Shown here: positions 8,622 to 16,953 of the stretch, piece after piece
Layout of the letters: each line of letters opens with the position of its first letter
How positions within the stretch are numbered: the first letter of the stretch is position 1
Source: Pseudomonadota bacterium
Lineage (GTDB): Bacteria > Pseudomonadota > Alphaproteobacteria > Rhizobiales > Xanthobacteraceae
Length of the DNA: 64,000 bases
NCBI GenBank assembly: GCA_023387735.1
Contig: JAEWHP010000009.1
Location: 1-64,000 of the forward strand
Direction: 5' to 3'
Notes under the pieces: generated by a model
Told to the model about the DNA's origin: nothing
The model's database searches: none
The model's input: only the letters and a program-made list of their open reading frames with translations
Translations under genes and position numbers: made by a program

Positions 8622-10355
8622 ATGACCAACAAGAACCCCGACGACCTCCGCAGCGCGCGCTGGTTCGCACCCGACGACCTCCGCGCCTTCGGCCACCGCT
8701 CGCGCGCGATGCAGATGGGCTACGCGCCGGAGGAATGGAAGGGCCGGCCTGTCATCGCGATCCTCAACACCTGGTCGGATGCGCAGCCGTGCCACATGCA
8801 CTTCAAGTCGCGCGTTGATGACGTCAAGCGCGGCATCCTGATGGCGGGCGGCTTTCCGATGGAGTTGCCGGCGCTGTCGCTGTCGGAATCCTTCCTGAAG
8901 CCGACGACGATGCTCTATCGCAACATGCTGGCGATGGACGCAGAGGAATTGCTGCGCGGCCATCCCGTCGACGGCGTGGTGCTGATGGGCGGCTGCGACA
9001 AGACCACGCCGGGTTTGCTGTTGGGCGCCACCAGCATGAACCTGCCGACGATATATCTTCCGGCAGGACCCATGTTGCGCGGCAACTGGAAGGGCAAGAC
9101 GCTGGGTTCGGGCTCGGATGCCTGGAAATATTGGGACGAGCGGCGTGCGGGAAAAATCTCCGACAAGGACTGGGTCGACGTCGAAGCCGGCATCGCCCGC
9201 AGCTACGGCACCTGCATGACCATGGGCACCGCCTCGACCATGACGGCGATCGCGGAATCGATCGGCATGACGCTGCCGGGCGCGTCCTCGATCCCCGCCG
9301 CCGATGCCGGCCATATCCGCATGGCCTCCGAATGCGGCCGCCGTATCGTCGAGATGGTGTGGGAGGATCTCACGCCAGGCAAGATCCAGAGTCGCAAGGC
9401 CTTCGAAAACGCGATCAGCGTCGCGATGGCGATGGGCTGCTCGACCAATGCGATCATTCACCTGATCGCGCAGGCCCGCCGCGCCGGCCAGGACATCGGG
9501 CTCGACGATTTCGAAAAAGCCAGCCGCAAGGTGCCCGTCATCGCCAATGTCCGTCCGAGCGGCGACAAATATCTGATGGAGGATTTCTTCTATGCCGGCG
9601 GCTTGCCCGGCCTGATGAGCCGCATCCGGGAGCATCTGTATCTCGACGTCATCACGGTCACGGGTCAGACGCTTGGCGAGAACATCTCGCGCGCCGAAGT
9701 CTACAACGACGACGTCATTCGTACCGTCAAGGATCCGATCTACGCCGAGGGCGCGCTTGCCGTGCTCAAGGGCAATCTCGCGCCTGACGGCTGCGTGATC
9801 AAGCCGAGCGCCTGCGAGCCGCGCTTCCTCAAGCATACCGGTCCGGCGATGGTGTTCGACGACTACCCGTCGATGAAGAAGGCGATCGACGATCCCAATC
9901 TGGACGTCACCGCCGACCACGTGCTGATCCTGCGCAACGCCGGACCGCAGGGCGGCCCGGGCATGCCGGAATGGGGCATGCTGCCGATTCCGACCAAGCT
10001 GGTGAAGCAGGGCGTGCGCGACATGGTGCGGCTGTCGGACGCGCGCATGAGCGGCACCAGTTATGGCGCCTGCATCCTGCACGTTTCGCCGGAATCCTAT
10101 ATCGGCGGCCCGCTGGCGCTGGTGCAGAATGGCGACATGATTTCGCTTGATGTCAACGCGCGCACCATCAACCTCGATGTGCCGGAGGCCGAACTCGCCA
10201 GGCGCCGCGCCGCGTGGAAGGCGCCCGAACCCCGCTACGAGCGCGGCTATGGCTGGATGTTCACCCGCCACATCAAGCAGGCCAACGAAGGCTGCGACTT
10301 CGATTTCCTCGAGACCGGCTTTGGCAAGCCGGTCGATGAGCCGGCAATCTATTAG
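8622..10355 (+). CDS. IlvD/Edd family sugar-acid dehydratase (L-arabinonate dehydratase-like)
   Basis: The 577-residue product belongs to the Fe-S dehydratases that include dihydroxy-acid dehydratase and pentonate or hexonate dehydratases. Cluster-ligand regions are visible in NTWSDAQPCH, GGCDKTTPG and SYGTCMTMGTAST; the substrate loop PGASSIPAADA is also present. Length, the opening LRSARWFAPDDLRAFGHRSR and the linked GntR and RraA-like genes fit the L-arabinonate or related sugar-acid dehydratases rather than the amino-acid enzyme IlvD (inference). The open frame continues upstream, but that part runs antisense through the regulator; the ATG at 8622 follows GGGGCACG and gives the family N-terminus. 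The exact substrate cannot be read from sequence. Confidence 0.85.
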   Translation: MTNKNPDDLRSARWFAPDDLRAFGHRSRAMQMGYAPEEWKGRPVIAILNTWSDAQPCHMHFKSRVDDVKRGILMAGGFPMELPALSLSESFLKPTTMLYRNMLAMDAEELLRGHPVDGVVLMGGCDKTTPGLLLGATSMNLPTIYLPAGPMLRGNWKGKTLGSGSDAWKYWDERRAGKISDKDWVDVEAGIARSYGTCMTMGTASTMTAIAESIGMTLPGASSIPAADAGHIRMASECGRRIVEMVWEDLTPGKIQSRKAFENAISVAMAMGCSTNAIIHLIAQARRAGQDIGLDDFEKASRKVPVIANVRPSGDKYLMEDFFYAGGLPGLMSRIREHLYLDVITVTGQTLGENISRAEVYNDDVIRTVKDPIYAEGALAVLKGNLAPDGCVIKPSACEPRFLKHTGPAMVFDDYPSMKKAIDDPNLDVTADHVLILRNAGPQGGPGMPEWGMLPIPTKLVKQGVRDMVRLSDARMSGTSYGACILHVSPESYIGGPLALVQNGDMISLDVNARTINLDVPEAELARRRAAWKAPEPRYERGYGWMFTRHIKQANEGCDFDFLETGFGKPVDEPAIY

Positions 10356-10362
10356 CTCGCCG

Positions 10363-10441
10363 TCGTTCCGGGGCGCACGACGTGCGAACCCGGAACCTCG
10401 AGATTCCGGGTTCGATGCTTCGCATCGCCCCGGAATGACGA
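10363..10441. repeat. Palindromic intergenic repeat, family A copy 1
   Basis: The element starts with GTCGTTCCGGGGCG and ends with the inverted counterpart CCCCGGAATGACG, with an inner palindrome around CTCGAGATTCCGGGTTCG. The same ends and the same CTCGAG core recur at 14988, 48433, 50817 and 53015. It sits between the dehydratase and RraA-like genes, which are still likely co-transcribed, so an RNA form could fold into a long hairpin. Confidence 0.85.
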
Positions 10442-10460
10442 CCAAGAGGATACAAATACT

Positions 10461-11180
10461 ATGACCAAACTAACCGACGCCACCCGCAACAAACTCAAGA
10501 CCGTCTCCACCGCCACCGTCGCCACCGCCTTGTTCAAGCGCGGCTTCCGCATCCAGATGATTCAGGACGTGCGTCCGCTCGGTCCCGATCAGCCGGTGCT
10601 GGTCGGCGAAGCCTTTACGCTGCGCTACATGCCGGCGCGAGAGGACCTCAACAAGATCGATGTGTTCCGCGACCGCGCGCATCCGCAGCGCAAGGCGATC
10701 GAAGACTGCCCGCCCGGCGCGGTGCTGGTGATGGACCGCCGCAAGGATGCCCGCGCCGCATCGGCCGGTGCGATCCTCGTGACGCGGTTGATGCAGCGCG
10801 GCTGCGCCGGCGTGATCACTGACGGCGGCTTTCGCGATTCCGCTGAAATTGCAGCCCTCGGCTTTCCCGCCTATCACCAGCGCCCGAGCGCGCCGACCAA
10901 TCTGACGCTGCATCAGGCGATCGAGATCAACGTGCCGATCGGCTGCGGCGACGCACCGGTGTTCCCCGGCGACGTCATTCTCGGCGACAGTGACGGCGTC
11001 ATCGTGATCCCCGCACACCTCGCCGACGAGATCGCCGACGAGGCGGTCGAGATGACCGCGTTCGAGGATTTCGTCACCGAGCAGGTCCGCGGCGGCCGCA
11101 GCATCCTGGGCCTCTATCCCGCGACCGATCCGCAGACGCTGACCGATTTCGCCGCGTGGCGGAAGAAGAACGGGCGGTGA
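10461..11180 (+). CDS. RraA / HMG-aldolase family protein
   Basis: The 239-residue protein has the RraA fold signatures: VSTATVATALFKRGF near the N-terminus, the GAILVTRLMQRGCAGVITDGGFRDSA region near residues 105-130 with the conserved Gly-Arg-Asp-type pocket, and GDVILGDSDGVIVIP near 170-185. Most bacterial members are divalent-metal aldolases or decarboxylases acting on 4-hydroxy-4-methyl-2-oxoglutarate-like acids; only some inhibit RNase E. Next to a sugar-acid dehydratase and GntR regulator, an aldolase role on the dehydrated keto acid is more likely than RNase control. AAGAGGA lies upstream of the ATG. The substrate is unknown. Confidence 0.82.
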   Translation: MTKLTDATRNKLKTVSTATVATALFKRGFRIQMIQDVRPLGPDQPVLVGEAFTLRYMPAREDLNKIDVFRDRAHPQRKAIEDCPPGAVLVMDRRKDARAASAGAILVTRLMQRGCAGVITDGGFRDSAEIAALGFPAYHQRPSAPTNLTLHQAIEINVPIGCGDAPVFPGDVILGDSDGVIVIPAHLADEIADEAVEMTAFEDFVTEQVRGGRSILGLYPATDPQTLTDFAAWRKKNGR

Positions 11181-11198
11181 GGCGCGATTCCCTCACCA

Positions 11199-11329
11199 CG
11201 TCGTCCCGGGCAAGCGAAGCGCGACCCGGGATCCATAACCACAGGCCGATGTTGTTACAGAGATCGACGACCACCGAGCAACACAGATATATTCCGCGGT
11301 GTGGGTCCCCGCCTTCGCGGAGACGACGA
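11199..11329. repeat. Palindromic intergenic repeat pair, family B copy 1
   Basis: The left part CGTCGTCCCGGGCAAGCGAA is followed by GCGCGACCCGGGATCC, which forms a hairpin, and the right part GTGGGTCCCCGCCTTCGCGG ends in AGACGACG. The whole is bounded by CGTCGTC and GACGACG, a layout shared with 19981, 25817 and 58546. It lies between the RraA-like gene and the convergent oligopeptidase gene and may work as a transcription end. Confidence 0.75.
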
Positions 11330-11369
11330 ACGTTGATAGTGACGCGTTACGTCGTGGGTTGGATAGGAC

Positions 11370-13487
11370 TCAAACCTCGGCCTTTTCCGCCAGCCCCACT
11401 GCCCACAGCGCGAACGCATACGCAATCGCGACCTCGTCGAGCCGGTTGAACCGTCCCGACGCGCCGCCGTGGCCGGCGCCCATGTTGGTGCGCAGCAGCA
11501 CCGGGCCGCCGCCCGACATCGTCGCGCGCAGCCGCGCGATCCATTTCGCCGGCTCCCAATAGGTGACGCGCGGATCGGTCAGTCCGCCCATCGCGAGGAT
11601 GGCCGGATAGACCTTCGCCGCGAGATTGTCGTAGGGCGAATAGGAAAGGATGGTGCGAAAATCCTTTTCGCTCTCGATCGGATTGCCCCATTCCGGCCAT
11701 TCCGGCGGCGTCAGCGGCAAGGTGTCGTCGAGCATCGTGTTCAGCACGTCGACGAAGGGCACTTCGGCGACGATGCCGGCGAACAATTCGCCGGACCTGT
11801 TCGCCACCGCGCCCATCAGCATGCCGCCGGCGCTGCCGCCATGGCCGACGATGCGCTTGGCGCTGGTGTACTTCGCCTCGATCAGCGCGCGCGCCGCAGC
11901 CGCAAAATCGTCGAACGAGTTCGTCTTCTTTTCGCGCTTGCCGTCGAGATACCAGCCCCAGCCCTTGTCGGCGCCGCCCCGGATATGCGCGATCGCGTAG
12001 ACGAAGCCGCGATCGACCAGCGAGAGCCTGTTGGCCGCGAACGAGGCCGGCATCGCCATGCCATAGGAGCCGTAGCCGTACAGCAGCAGCGGCGCATTTC
12101 CGTCGCGCACCAGGTCTTTACGGTGCAGGATCGATACCGGCACCAGCGCGCCGTCGTGCGATGGTGCCATGATGCGCGTGGTGACGTAGTCGGCCGGGTT
12201 GTGGCCGGACGGGATCTCCTGGCGCTTGCGCAACACCCGAGCCCGCGTCGCCATGTCGTAGTCGTAGACTTCCGACGGCGTCGTCATCGACGAATAGGAG
12301 AAGCGCAAATTCGTGGTTTCGAACTCGTAGCTGCCCATGGTGTCGAGCGAGTAGGCGGCTTCGTCGAAGGCGATGGCGTGCTCTTCGCCCGTCTTGAGAT
12401 CGCGGATGATGATCGCAGGCAGCGCGTTGGCGCGCTCCAGCCGCACCATGTGACCGGCATAAAGTTCGACATCGAGCACATAGATGCCCTCGCGATGCGG
12501 GATCAGGTCGCGCCAGTTGGCGCGCTCGGGCGCGGCGAGTGGGGCGGTGACGACCTTGAAGTCGATGGCGCCGTCGGCATTGGTGAGGATGAACAGTTCA
12601 TCGCCGCGGTCGGCGAGCGAATACTGCACGCCTTCCTCGCGCGCCGCGACCAGCCGCGGCGGCGCTTCGGGATGGTCGAGGTCGATCAGCCGCTGCTCGG
12701 ACGTTTCGTGGTCGCCGCCGGCGATCACGCAGAACCGGCCGGATGAGCTTTCGTGCAGATGGGTGAACCAGCCGGAATCTGGCTCCTCATAGACCAGCGT
12801 GTCGTCCGTCTGCCTGGTGCCGAGCCTGTGGCGCCAGACCTGCATCGGACGGTGGTTGTCGTCGAGCTTGACGTAGAAGAAGCTGCGGCTATCCCGGCTC
12901 CAGACCACGCCGCCGTCGGTCTCCTCGACGAGATCGTCGAGATCGGCAGAGGTCGCCCAGTCGCGCACACGGATCGAGAAATATTCCGAGCCCTTGGTAT
13001 CGGCGGTCCACGCCTGCAATTGATGGTCCGGCGAATGCCGCGCGCTGCCGAACTTGAAATACTCCTCGTTGGCAGCGAGCGCGTCGCCGTCGAGCACGAT
13101 TCTTACGTCGCCGCCGTCGCGCGGGATGCGGCCGAACATTTCATGCTGACCGCCCTCGCGGAATTTCCGCAAATAGGCGAACGGGCCGTCGGGGGAAGGC
13201 ACGCTGGAATCGTCCTCCTTGATCCGCCCGCGCATCTCCGCAACCAGCTTCTTCTGCAGGGGCGCGGTATGGCCGAGCAGGCTCTCGGTGTAGTCGTTCT
13301 CGGCTTCCAGGTATTTTCGGATATCCGGGTCGAGTATCCCGGGATCGCGCAGCACCTCCTGCCATTTGGCATCCTTCAGCCACGCGTAATCGTCGGTCAC
13401 GGTGATGCCGTGCGTGGTGAAGCTGTGCGGCCGGCGCGGCGCGATGGGCGGCGACAGGGCAGGCGTTTTGGCTAAAGGTTGCGTCAC
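11370..13487 (-). CDS. ptrB: Oligopeptidase B (prolyl oligopeptidase family S9A)
   Basis: The 705-residue cytoplasmic serine peptidase has the S9A layout: an N-terminal seven-bladed propeller (about residues 70-420) that restricts substrates to short peptides, and a C-terminal alpha/beta hydrolase. The triad is visible: Ser552 in GHGGSAGGML, Asp638 in GLTDPRV and His673 in GAGHGGASGR. NRSGELFAGIVAEVPFVDV is typical of oligopeptidase B, which cleaves after Arg or Lys. Length matches the family. It has no signal peptide. It lies between repeat elements and is probably transcribed alone. Confidence 0.93.
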   Translation of the reverse strand: MTQPLAKTPALSPPIAPRRPHSFTTHGITVTDDYAWLKDAKWQEVLRDPGILDPDIRKYLEAENDYTESLLGHTAPLQKKLVAEMRGRIKEDDSSVPSPDGPFAYLRKFREGGQHEMFGRIPRDGGDVRIVLDGDALAANEEYFKFGSARHSPDHQLQAWTADTKGSEYFSIRVRDWATSADLDDLVEETDGGVVWSRDSRSFFYVKLDDNHRPMQVWRHRLGTRQTDDTLVYEEPDSGWFTHLHESSSGRFCVIAGGDHETSEQRLIDLDHPEAPPRLVAAREEGVQYSLADRGDELFILTNADGAIDFKVVTAPLAAPERANWRDLIPHREGIYVLDVELYAGHMVRLERANALPAIIIRDLKTGEEHAIAFDEAAYSLDTMGSYEFETTNLRFSYSSMTTPSEVYDYDMATRARVLRKRQEIPSGHNPADYVTTRIMAPSHDGALVPVSILHRKDLVRDGNAPLLLYGYGSYGMAMPASFAANRLSLVDRGFVYAIAHIRGGADKGWGWYLDGKREKKTNSFDDFAAAARALIEAKYTSAKRIVGHGGSAGGMLMGAVANRSGELFAGIVAEVPFVDVLNTMLDDTLPLTPPEWPEWGNPIESEKDFRTILSYSPYDNLAAKVYPAILAMGGLTDPRVTYWEPAKWIARLRATMSGGGPVLLRTNMGAGHGGASGRFNRLDEVAIAYAFALWAVGLAEKAEV

Positions 13488-13530
13488 TCAATCCTCATAA
13501 GCTTGGGGCTTTTCTCATATACGGTCTCCC

Positions 13531-13579
13531 CCCGTCATTGCGAGCGAAGGCAGACAAGTCACGCCGTTCGCAACGACGG
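13531..13579. repeat. Inverted repeat with ends CCGTCATTGCGAGCGAA / TTCGCAACGACGG
   Basis: The two ends are imperfect inverted copies about 18 bases apart and would form a hairpin. Short elements of this kind (CGTCATTGCGAGCGAA...) are widespread between genes in this type of genome. It lies in the 170-base gap upstream of the oligopeptidase gene and downstream of the aminotransferase gene, both on the minus strand. Confidence 0.6.
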
Positions 13580-13655
13580 AGCTGCAGCGCCGCCGCCGAA
13601 CGTCGGAAGGATCGGTCTCGCCACCCACCCCACCCCGTCTGGGGCAGGAGCACGC

Positions 13656-14840
13656 TTAGGCCCCGACGTTCTCCCCGAGATATTCGATCGCGGCTTCGGT
13701 TCCGCCCTTGCCGTGAGGAATGTCGAGCGCATTGAGCGCGACCTCGATGACGCCGAGCGTGCCCAGGACCATGGGCGCGTTGACGTGGCCCATATGGGCG
13801 ATCCGGAACGCCTGGCCGGACAGGTCGCCGATGCCGGTCCCGAGCACCACGCCGCATTTGTCCTTGCAATAGCGCTGCAGCGCGGCGGGGTCGTGGCCGT
13901 TCATCGTCACCGTCGTCACCGTGTTCGAGCGCTCGTTGGCTTCAGTGATGTTGAAGCCGAGCACCTGGCCCTCGGCCCAGGCGCCGACCGCGCGGCGCAC
14001 CGCTTCGGCAAGCAGCCGGTGGCGCTGGAACGCGTTCTCCAGTCCCTCGACATGGAGCATGTCGATTGCCTTGCGCAGCGCGAACAAGAGATGCACCGGC
14101 GCGGTGCCGGCATATTTGCGGTAGTGCTCGCTGCCTTCGCGCTCGGTCCAGTCCCAATAGGGCGTGCGCAGGTTGGCGTGCTTGTGCACGGCGCGGGCGC
14201 GGTCGTTCGCGGCGACGAAGCCGAGGCCCGGCGGCGTCATCAGACCCTTCTGCGAGCCCGACATCGCGACATCGATGCCCCATTTGTCCATCTCGAACGG
14301 CATGCAGCCCAGCGAGGCCACGGTATCGACCATGAAAAGCGCAGGATGACCTGATGACTTGATCGCCTTGCCGATTGCCTCGATGTCGTTATAGGCGCCC
14401 GACGCGGTATCGACCTGCACGGCGACGATCGCCTTGATGCTGTGCTCCCTGTCCTGCCGCAGCCGCGCCTCCACCTCGGCGGGACGGATCGCGCGGCGCC
14501 AGTCGCCTTTCAGCACCTCGACCTCGGCGCCCATCGCGGCCGCGGCTTGACCCCAGCCGATCGCGAAGCGTCCGCTTTCCAGCACCAGCACCTTGTCGCC
14601 CCGCGACAGCACGTTGGACAGCGTCGCCTCCCACGCGCCATGGCCGTTGGCGATGTAGATGTAGGATTGGCCCTTGGTGGCGAACAGCCTGGAGAGATCG
14701 GCGAGCAGGCTCTCGGTCAATTCCACCATCTGCTCGGAATAGATATCGAGCGCCGGGCGGTGCATCGCCTGCAGCACCTCGTCGGGCATGGTGGTAGGTC
14801 CCGGGATGGCCAGAAATTCCCGGCCCGCGCGAACGGTCAT
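13656..14840 (-). CDS. Class V aminotransferase, serine/alanine-glyoxylate type
   Basis: The 394-residue PLP enzyme matches the serine-glyoxylate / alanine-glyoxylate aminotransferase group: opening REFLAIPGPTTMPDEVLQAM, NGHGAWEATLSNVL, the Asp in FMVDTVASLG and the Schiff-base Lys in MSGSQKGLMTPPGLGFV at about residue 195. The enzymes move an amino group from serine, alanine or aspartate to glyoxylate. I take the ATG at 14840 because AAGGACA precedes it by about seven bases; an upstream in-frame start would add 14 unrelated residues. It stands alone between repeats. The amino donor cannot be decided from sequence. Confidence 0.88.
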   Translation of the reverse strand: MTVRAGREFLAIPGPTTMPDEVLQAMHRPALDIYSEQMVELTESLLADLSRLFATKGQSYIYIANGHGAWEATLSNVLSRGDKVLVLESGRFAIGWGQAAAAMGAEVEVLKGDWRRAIRPAEVEARLRQDREHSIKAIVAVQVDTASGAYNDIEAIGKAIKSSGHPALFMVDTVASLGCMPFEMDKWGIDVAMSGSQKGLMTPPGLGFVAANDRARAVHKHANLRTPYWDWTEREGSEHYRKYAGTAPVHLLFALRKAIDMLHVEGLENAFQRHRLLAEAVRRAVGAWAEGQVLGFNITEANERSNTVTTVTMNGHDPAALQRYCKDKCGVVLGTGIGDLSGQAFRIAHMGHVNAPMVLGTLGVIEVALNALDIPHGKGGTEAAIEYLGENVGA

Positions 14841-14987
14841 TGGTCGGTTGTCCTTATGGGCAGATACGCGCAATCGATGCACGTGAGGTTTGGCTGGGAT
14901 AATATTCGATTGGAACTCTCATTGCGAGCCACCGCGACGCACAAAAAAGTGCGTCCGATGGCTGGTACGTGAGGCAATCCAGCTTGT

Positions 14988-15091
14988 CGTCATTCCGGGG
15001 CGATGCGGAGCATCGAACCCGGAATCTCGAGATTCCCCGGTGTGCAATTGCACACCTGAGGTCTGGTCCTTCGGACCATCCCGGAATGACG
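14988..15091. repeat. Palindromic intergenic repeat, family A copy 2
   Basis: Bounded by CGTCATTCCGGGGCGATGCG and CCATCCCGGAATGACG, with a core GGAATCTCGAGATTCC and an extra small hairpin TGTGCAATTGCACA in the right half. It shares TCTGGTCCTTCGGACCATCC with copies at 48433 and 50817. It fills most of the gap between the LssY-like gene and the aminotransferase gene. Confidence 0.85.
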
Positions 15092-15106
15092 GAGTGCATT
15101 TGCAAG

Positions 15107-15946
15107 TCATTTTCCGATCGAGTTGGCGATCGCGCGCCAGATCTGGTCCTTCAGCGCGGTTGCCGGCGGGCTCGGAATCGTCACCGCGGGCCCTTCGCGC
15201 TTCCTGCAGTCTTCGACCAGCCGCAGCACCCAGATTTCGCCGTCGGTGTAATAGGGGTCGCCGCCGCCATTATGGCCGGCGATCGTCGGCCCGATGCCGG
15301 TGACCTGATATCTGGCATCTACCATCCCCGCGTTTTCCAGGTCGGCCGTGAGCACGGCGCGCTCGGCGTCGAGATCGGGGCTGATATGGTGTGTGACCGC
15401 TGCGGTGTATTTGCTGACGCCGACGCCGCGGTCTTGCGTGGCAGCGCCAAGCCAGACCGGGCGCTGCTCCTCGCCCTTGTCCAGCACCTTCCAGTAACGC
15501 ACATGGTTGCGGCGATCGGCACTGGCCCCGATCGGCTTTTCGTAGGCGAGATCCTCGCGGCGGCCGAGGTAGTAGAGATTGCTGACCGGTGCGTCCTTGT
15601 ACGGCCGGTCCAGCAGCACGCTGCCGACGATTTCGATCGAGGATTTCAGCGTGATCGGATCGGCCGGATACCACCCGGCGGCGTGCATCGCGCAGACGAC
15701 GTCGCCGAGGTCGCCGACCAGCCCGACATTCATGGGATCGCCGGGAATGCCCTGTCCGGTGCGGGTCACCATCGGCAGATCCGCCAGCCCGCGCTGGTGT
15801 TCGTAATGCGTCCAGAAACCGGGCAGCACCAGATAAGCGATCGCGCCATAGCCGACGAGGATGAACAACGCGAGCGTCAACGCGCGCCGCAGCCCGCCGC
15901 GCTTCTGCTTCGGTGGCAATCGTTGATCTGCCTGGAGATCGGGCAA
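15107..15946 (-). CDS. LssY C-terminal domain-like membrane-anchored protein
   Basis: The 279-residue protein has a basic N-terminus, one membrane segment (LTLALFILVGYGAIAYLVLPG, about residues 23-43) and a soluble domain that matches the LssY_C pattern: AMHAAGWYPADPITLKSS, a conserved APVSNLYYLGRREDLAYEK, RRNHVRYWKV, PVWLGAATQDRGVG and THHISPDLDAERAVLTADL. LssY_C occurs alone or fused to PAP2 phosphatases and has no firm biochemical function. The His, Arg and Asp conserved in these motifs suggest a catalytic or ligand pocket facing the periplasm (inference). It lies 80 bases after an SNase-like gene on the same strand. Confidence 0.75.
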   Translation of the reverse strand: MPDLQADQRLPPKQKRGGLRRALTLALFILVGYGAIAYLVLPGFWTHYEHQRGLADLPMVTRTGQGIPGDPMNVGLVGDLGDVVCAMHAAGWYPADPITLKSSIEIVGSVLLDRPYKDAPVSNLYYLGRREDLAYEKPIGASADRRNHVRYWKVLDKGEEQRPVWLGAATQDRGVGVSKYTAAVTHHISPDLDAERAVLTADLENAGMVDARYQVTGIGPTIAGHNGGGDPYYTDGEIWVLRLVEDCRKREGPAVTIPSPPATALKDQIWRAIANSIGK

Positions 15947-16026
15947 TGCGCGACACTCTTGAAAGAGTCGATCAATCTGGATCTTTCCCTCTCCACGTTC
16001 TTCACGGGGGAAGGCAACAGAGAAAA

Positions 16027-16776
16027 CTACCGCCGCGTCTCACGGCAGCCGGCCGCTTCGGCTTCCTCGACCGAGCAGAACCACCGGGTGCCCTTGCTGA
16101 TCTTCATTTCGATCTTTGCATACCAGCGGCTCGTCCGCTGGTGAAAAATGCATTCGCCGGAGCGATTGACGTTGCCCTTGATGGTGCAATCGGGCGAGGG
16201 AGCCACCGGTCCGGACGCCGATGCCAGCAGGATCGCCCTGGCGTTTTCCGGCGGCTTGACGGCGCCCAGGATGGCGGTCTTCTTGTTGCGGACGCGCCAG
16301 TCCCACGGTGCGATGAAGGCGCCCTGCCACATCCCGGCCTTGGCCTCGCGCGCGGCTTTCTCGTCCGCCTCGTAGTCGCGCGAGAGCCGCGTGTACGCCA
16401 GCGCCCAGCCGTTCGACACCAGCCATTTCTGGATGTCCTCGCCGTCAGCACTGCAGCGCGCCAGGGTGCGGCCGCGCCGGTCGACGGTCTTGGTCTGGCA
16501 GGTCCAGTTCTTGCCGCCGAAGCGCCTGGTCAGTTCGTCCCGTGCGGCGACGCCGCAGGTCCAGCGTTCGCCCTTGGTGTTGAGGCAGAGCTGATCCACC
16601 GCCGGCGCATCGATGCCGCCGAGCCGGATCCGGTGGCTGCCGATCTGGACCTGATCGCCTTCGCGGATTTTCGGTACGCCTGATATCTCGGCCGCTTGCA
16701 CAACGGCGGGGAGCAGCAACAGCAAAAGGGCGAGCGGCCATTTCCGTGCGGTCATCGGCAGTCTCGGCAGAGCCAT
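16027..16776 (-). CDS. Secreted SNase-like (thermonuclease family) protein
   Basis: From the ATG at 16776 the 249-residue product has a signal peptide (ARKWPLALLLLLLPAVVQAA) and a staphylococcal nuclease-like OB-fold at about residues 30-140. Recognisable are RIRLGGIDAP, CGVAARDELTRRF, TVDRRGRTLARC, WLVSNGWALAYTR and the Arg-rich RLSRDYEADEKAAREAKAGMWQG. In SNase the catalytic Arg-Glu-Arg set lies in these segments; Arg residues are kept here, while the Glu position could not be checked by alignment. The C-terminal 70 residues (TIKGNVNRSGECIFHQ) are Cys-containing and resemble a small extra domain seen in rhizobial homologues. Nuclease activity is plausible but not assured. Confidence 0.75.
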   Translation of the reverse strand: MALPRLPMTARKWPLALLLLLLPAVVQAAEISGVPKIREGDQVQIGSHRIRLGGIDAPAVDQLCLNTKGERWTCGVAARDELTRRFGGKNWTCQTKTVDRRGRTLARCSADGEDIQKWLVSNGWALAYTRLSRDYEADEKAAREAKAGMWQGAFIAPWDWRVRNKKTAILGAVKPPENARAILLASASGPVAPSPDCTIKGNVNRSGECIFHQRTSRWYAKIEMKISKGTRWFCSVEEAEAAGCRETRR

Positions 16777-16891
16777 GATCGGGAAGCGCCTCATATCAAG
16801 CATGCACATTATTGTGCGGTCAATCGAACCGCTGTGCCAGCGCGTGGCGCGCGGGGCAGCTTCAACTTCCTGTCATTGTTATGCGCCTCGT

Positions 16892-16953
16892 AGCCCGGGT
16901 GGAGCGAAGCACAATCCGGGACAGTGTCGCCAGCGGGTACAGTTTCCCCGGAT
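16892..16953. repeat. Short palindromic repeat (AGCCCGGGTGGAGCGAAGC type)
   Basis: AGCCCGGGTGGAGCGAAGC followed by ACAATCCGGGA is a typical dispersed short palindrome of such genomes; a partial second arm CCCCGGATTC runs up to the stop codon of the 577-residue gene. It lies between two minus-strand genes and could end transcription of the upstream one. Confidence 0.6.

Noticed and set aside
8490..10445. A 651-codon minus-strand frame over the dehydratase gene
   Set aside because: The plus-strand dehydratase has intact Fe-S ligands and family length; the opposite frame has none.
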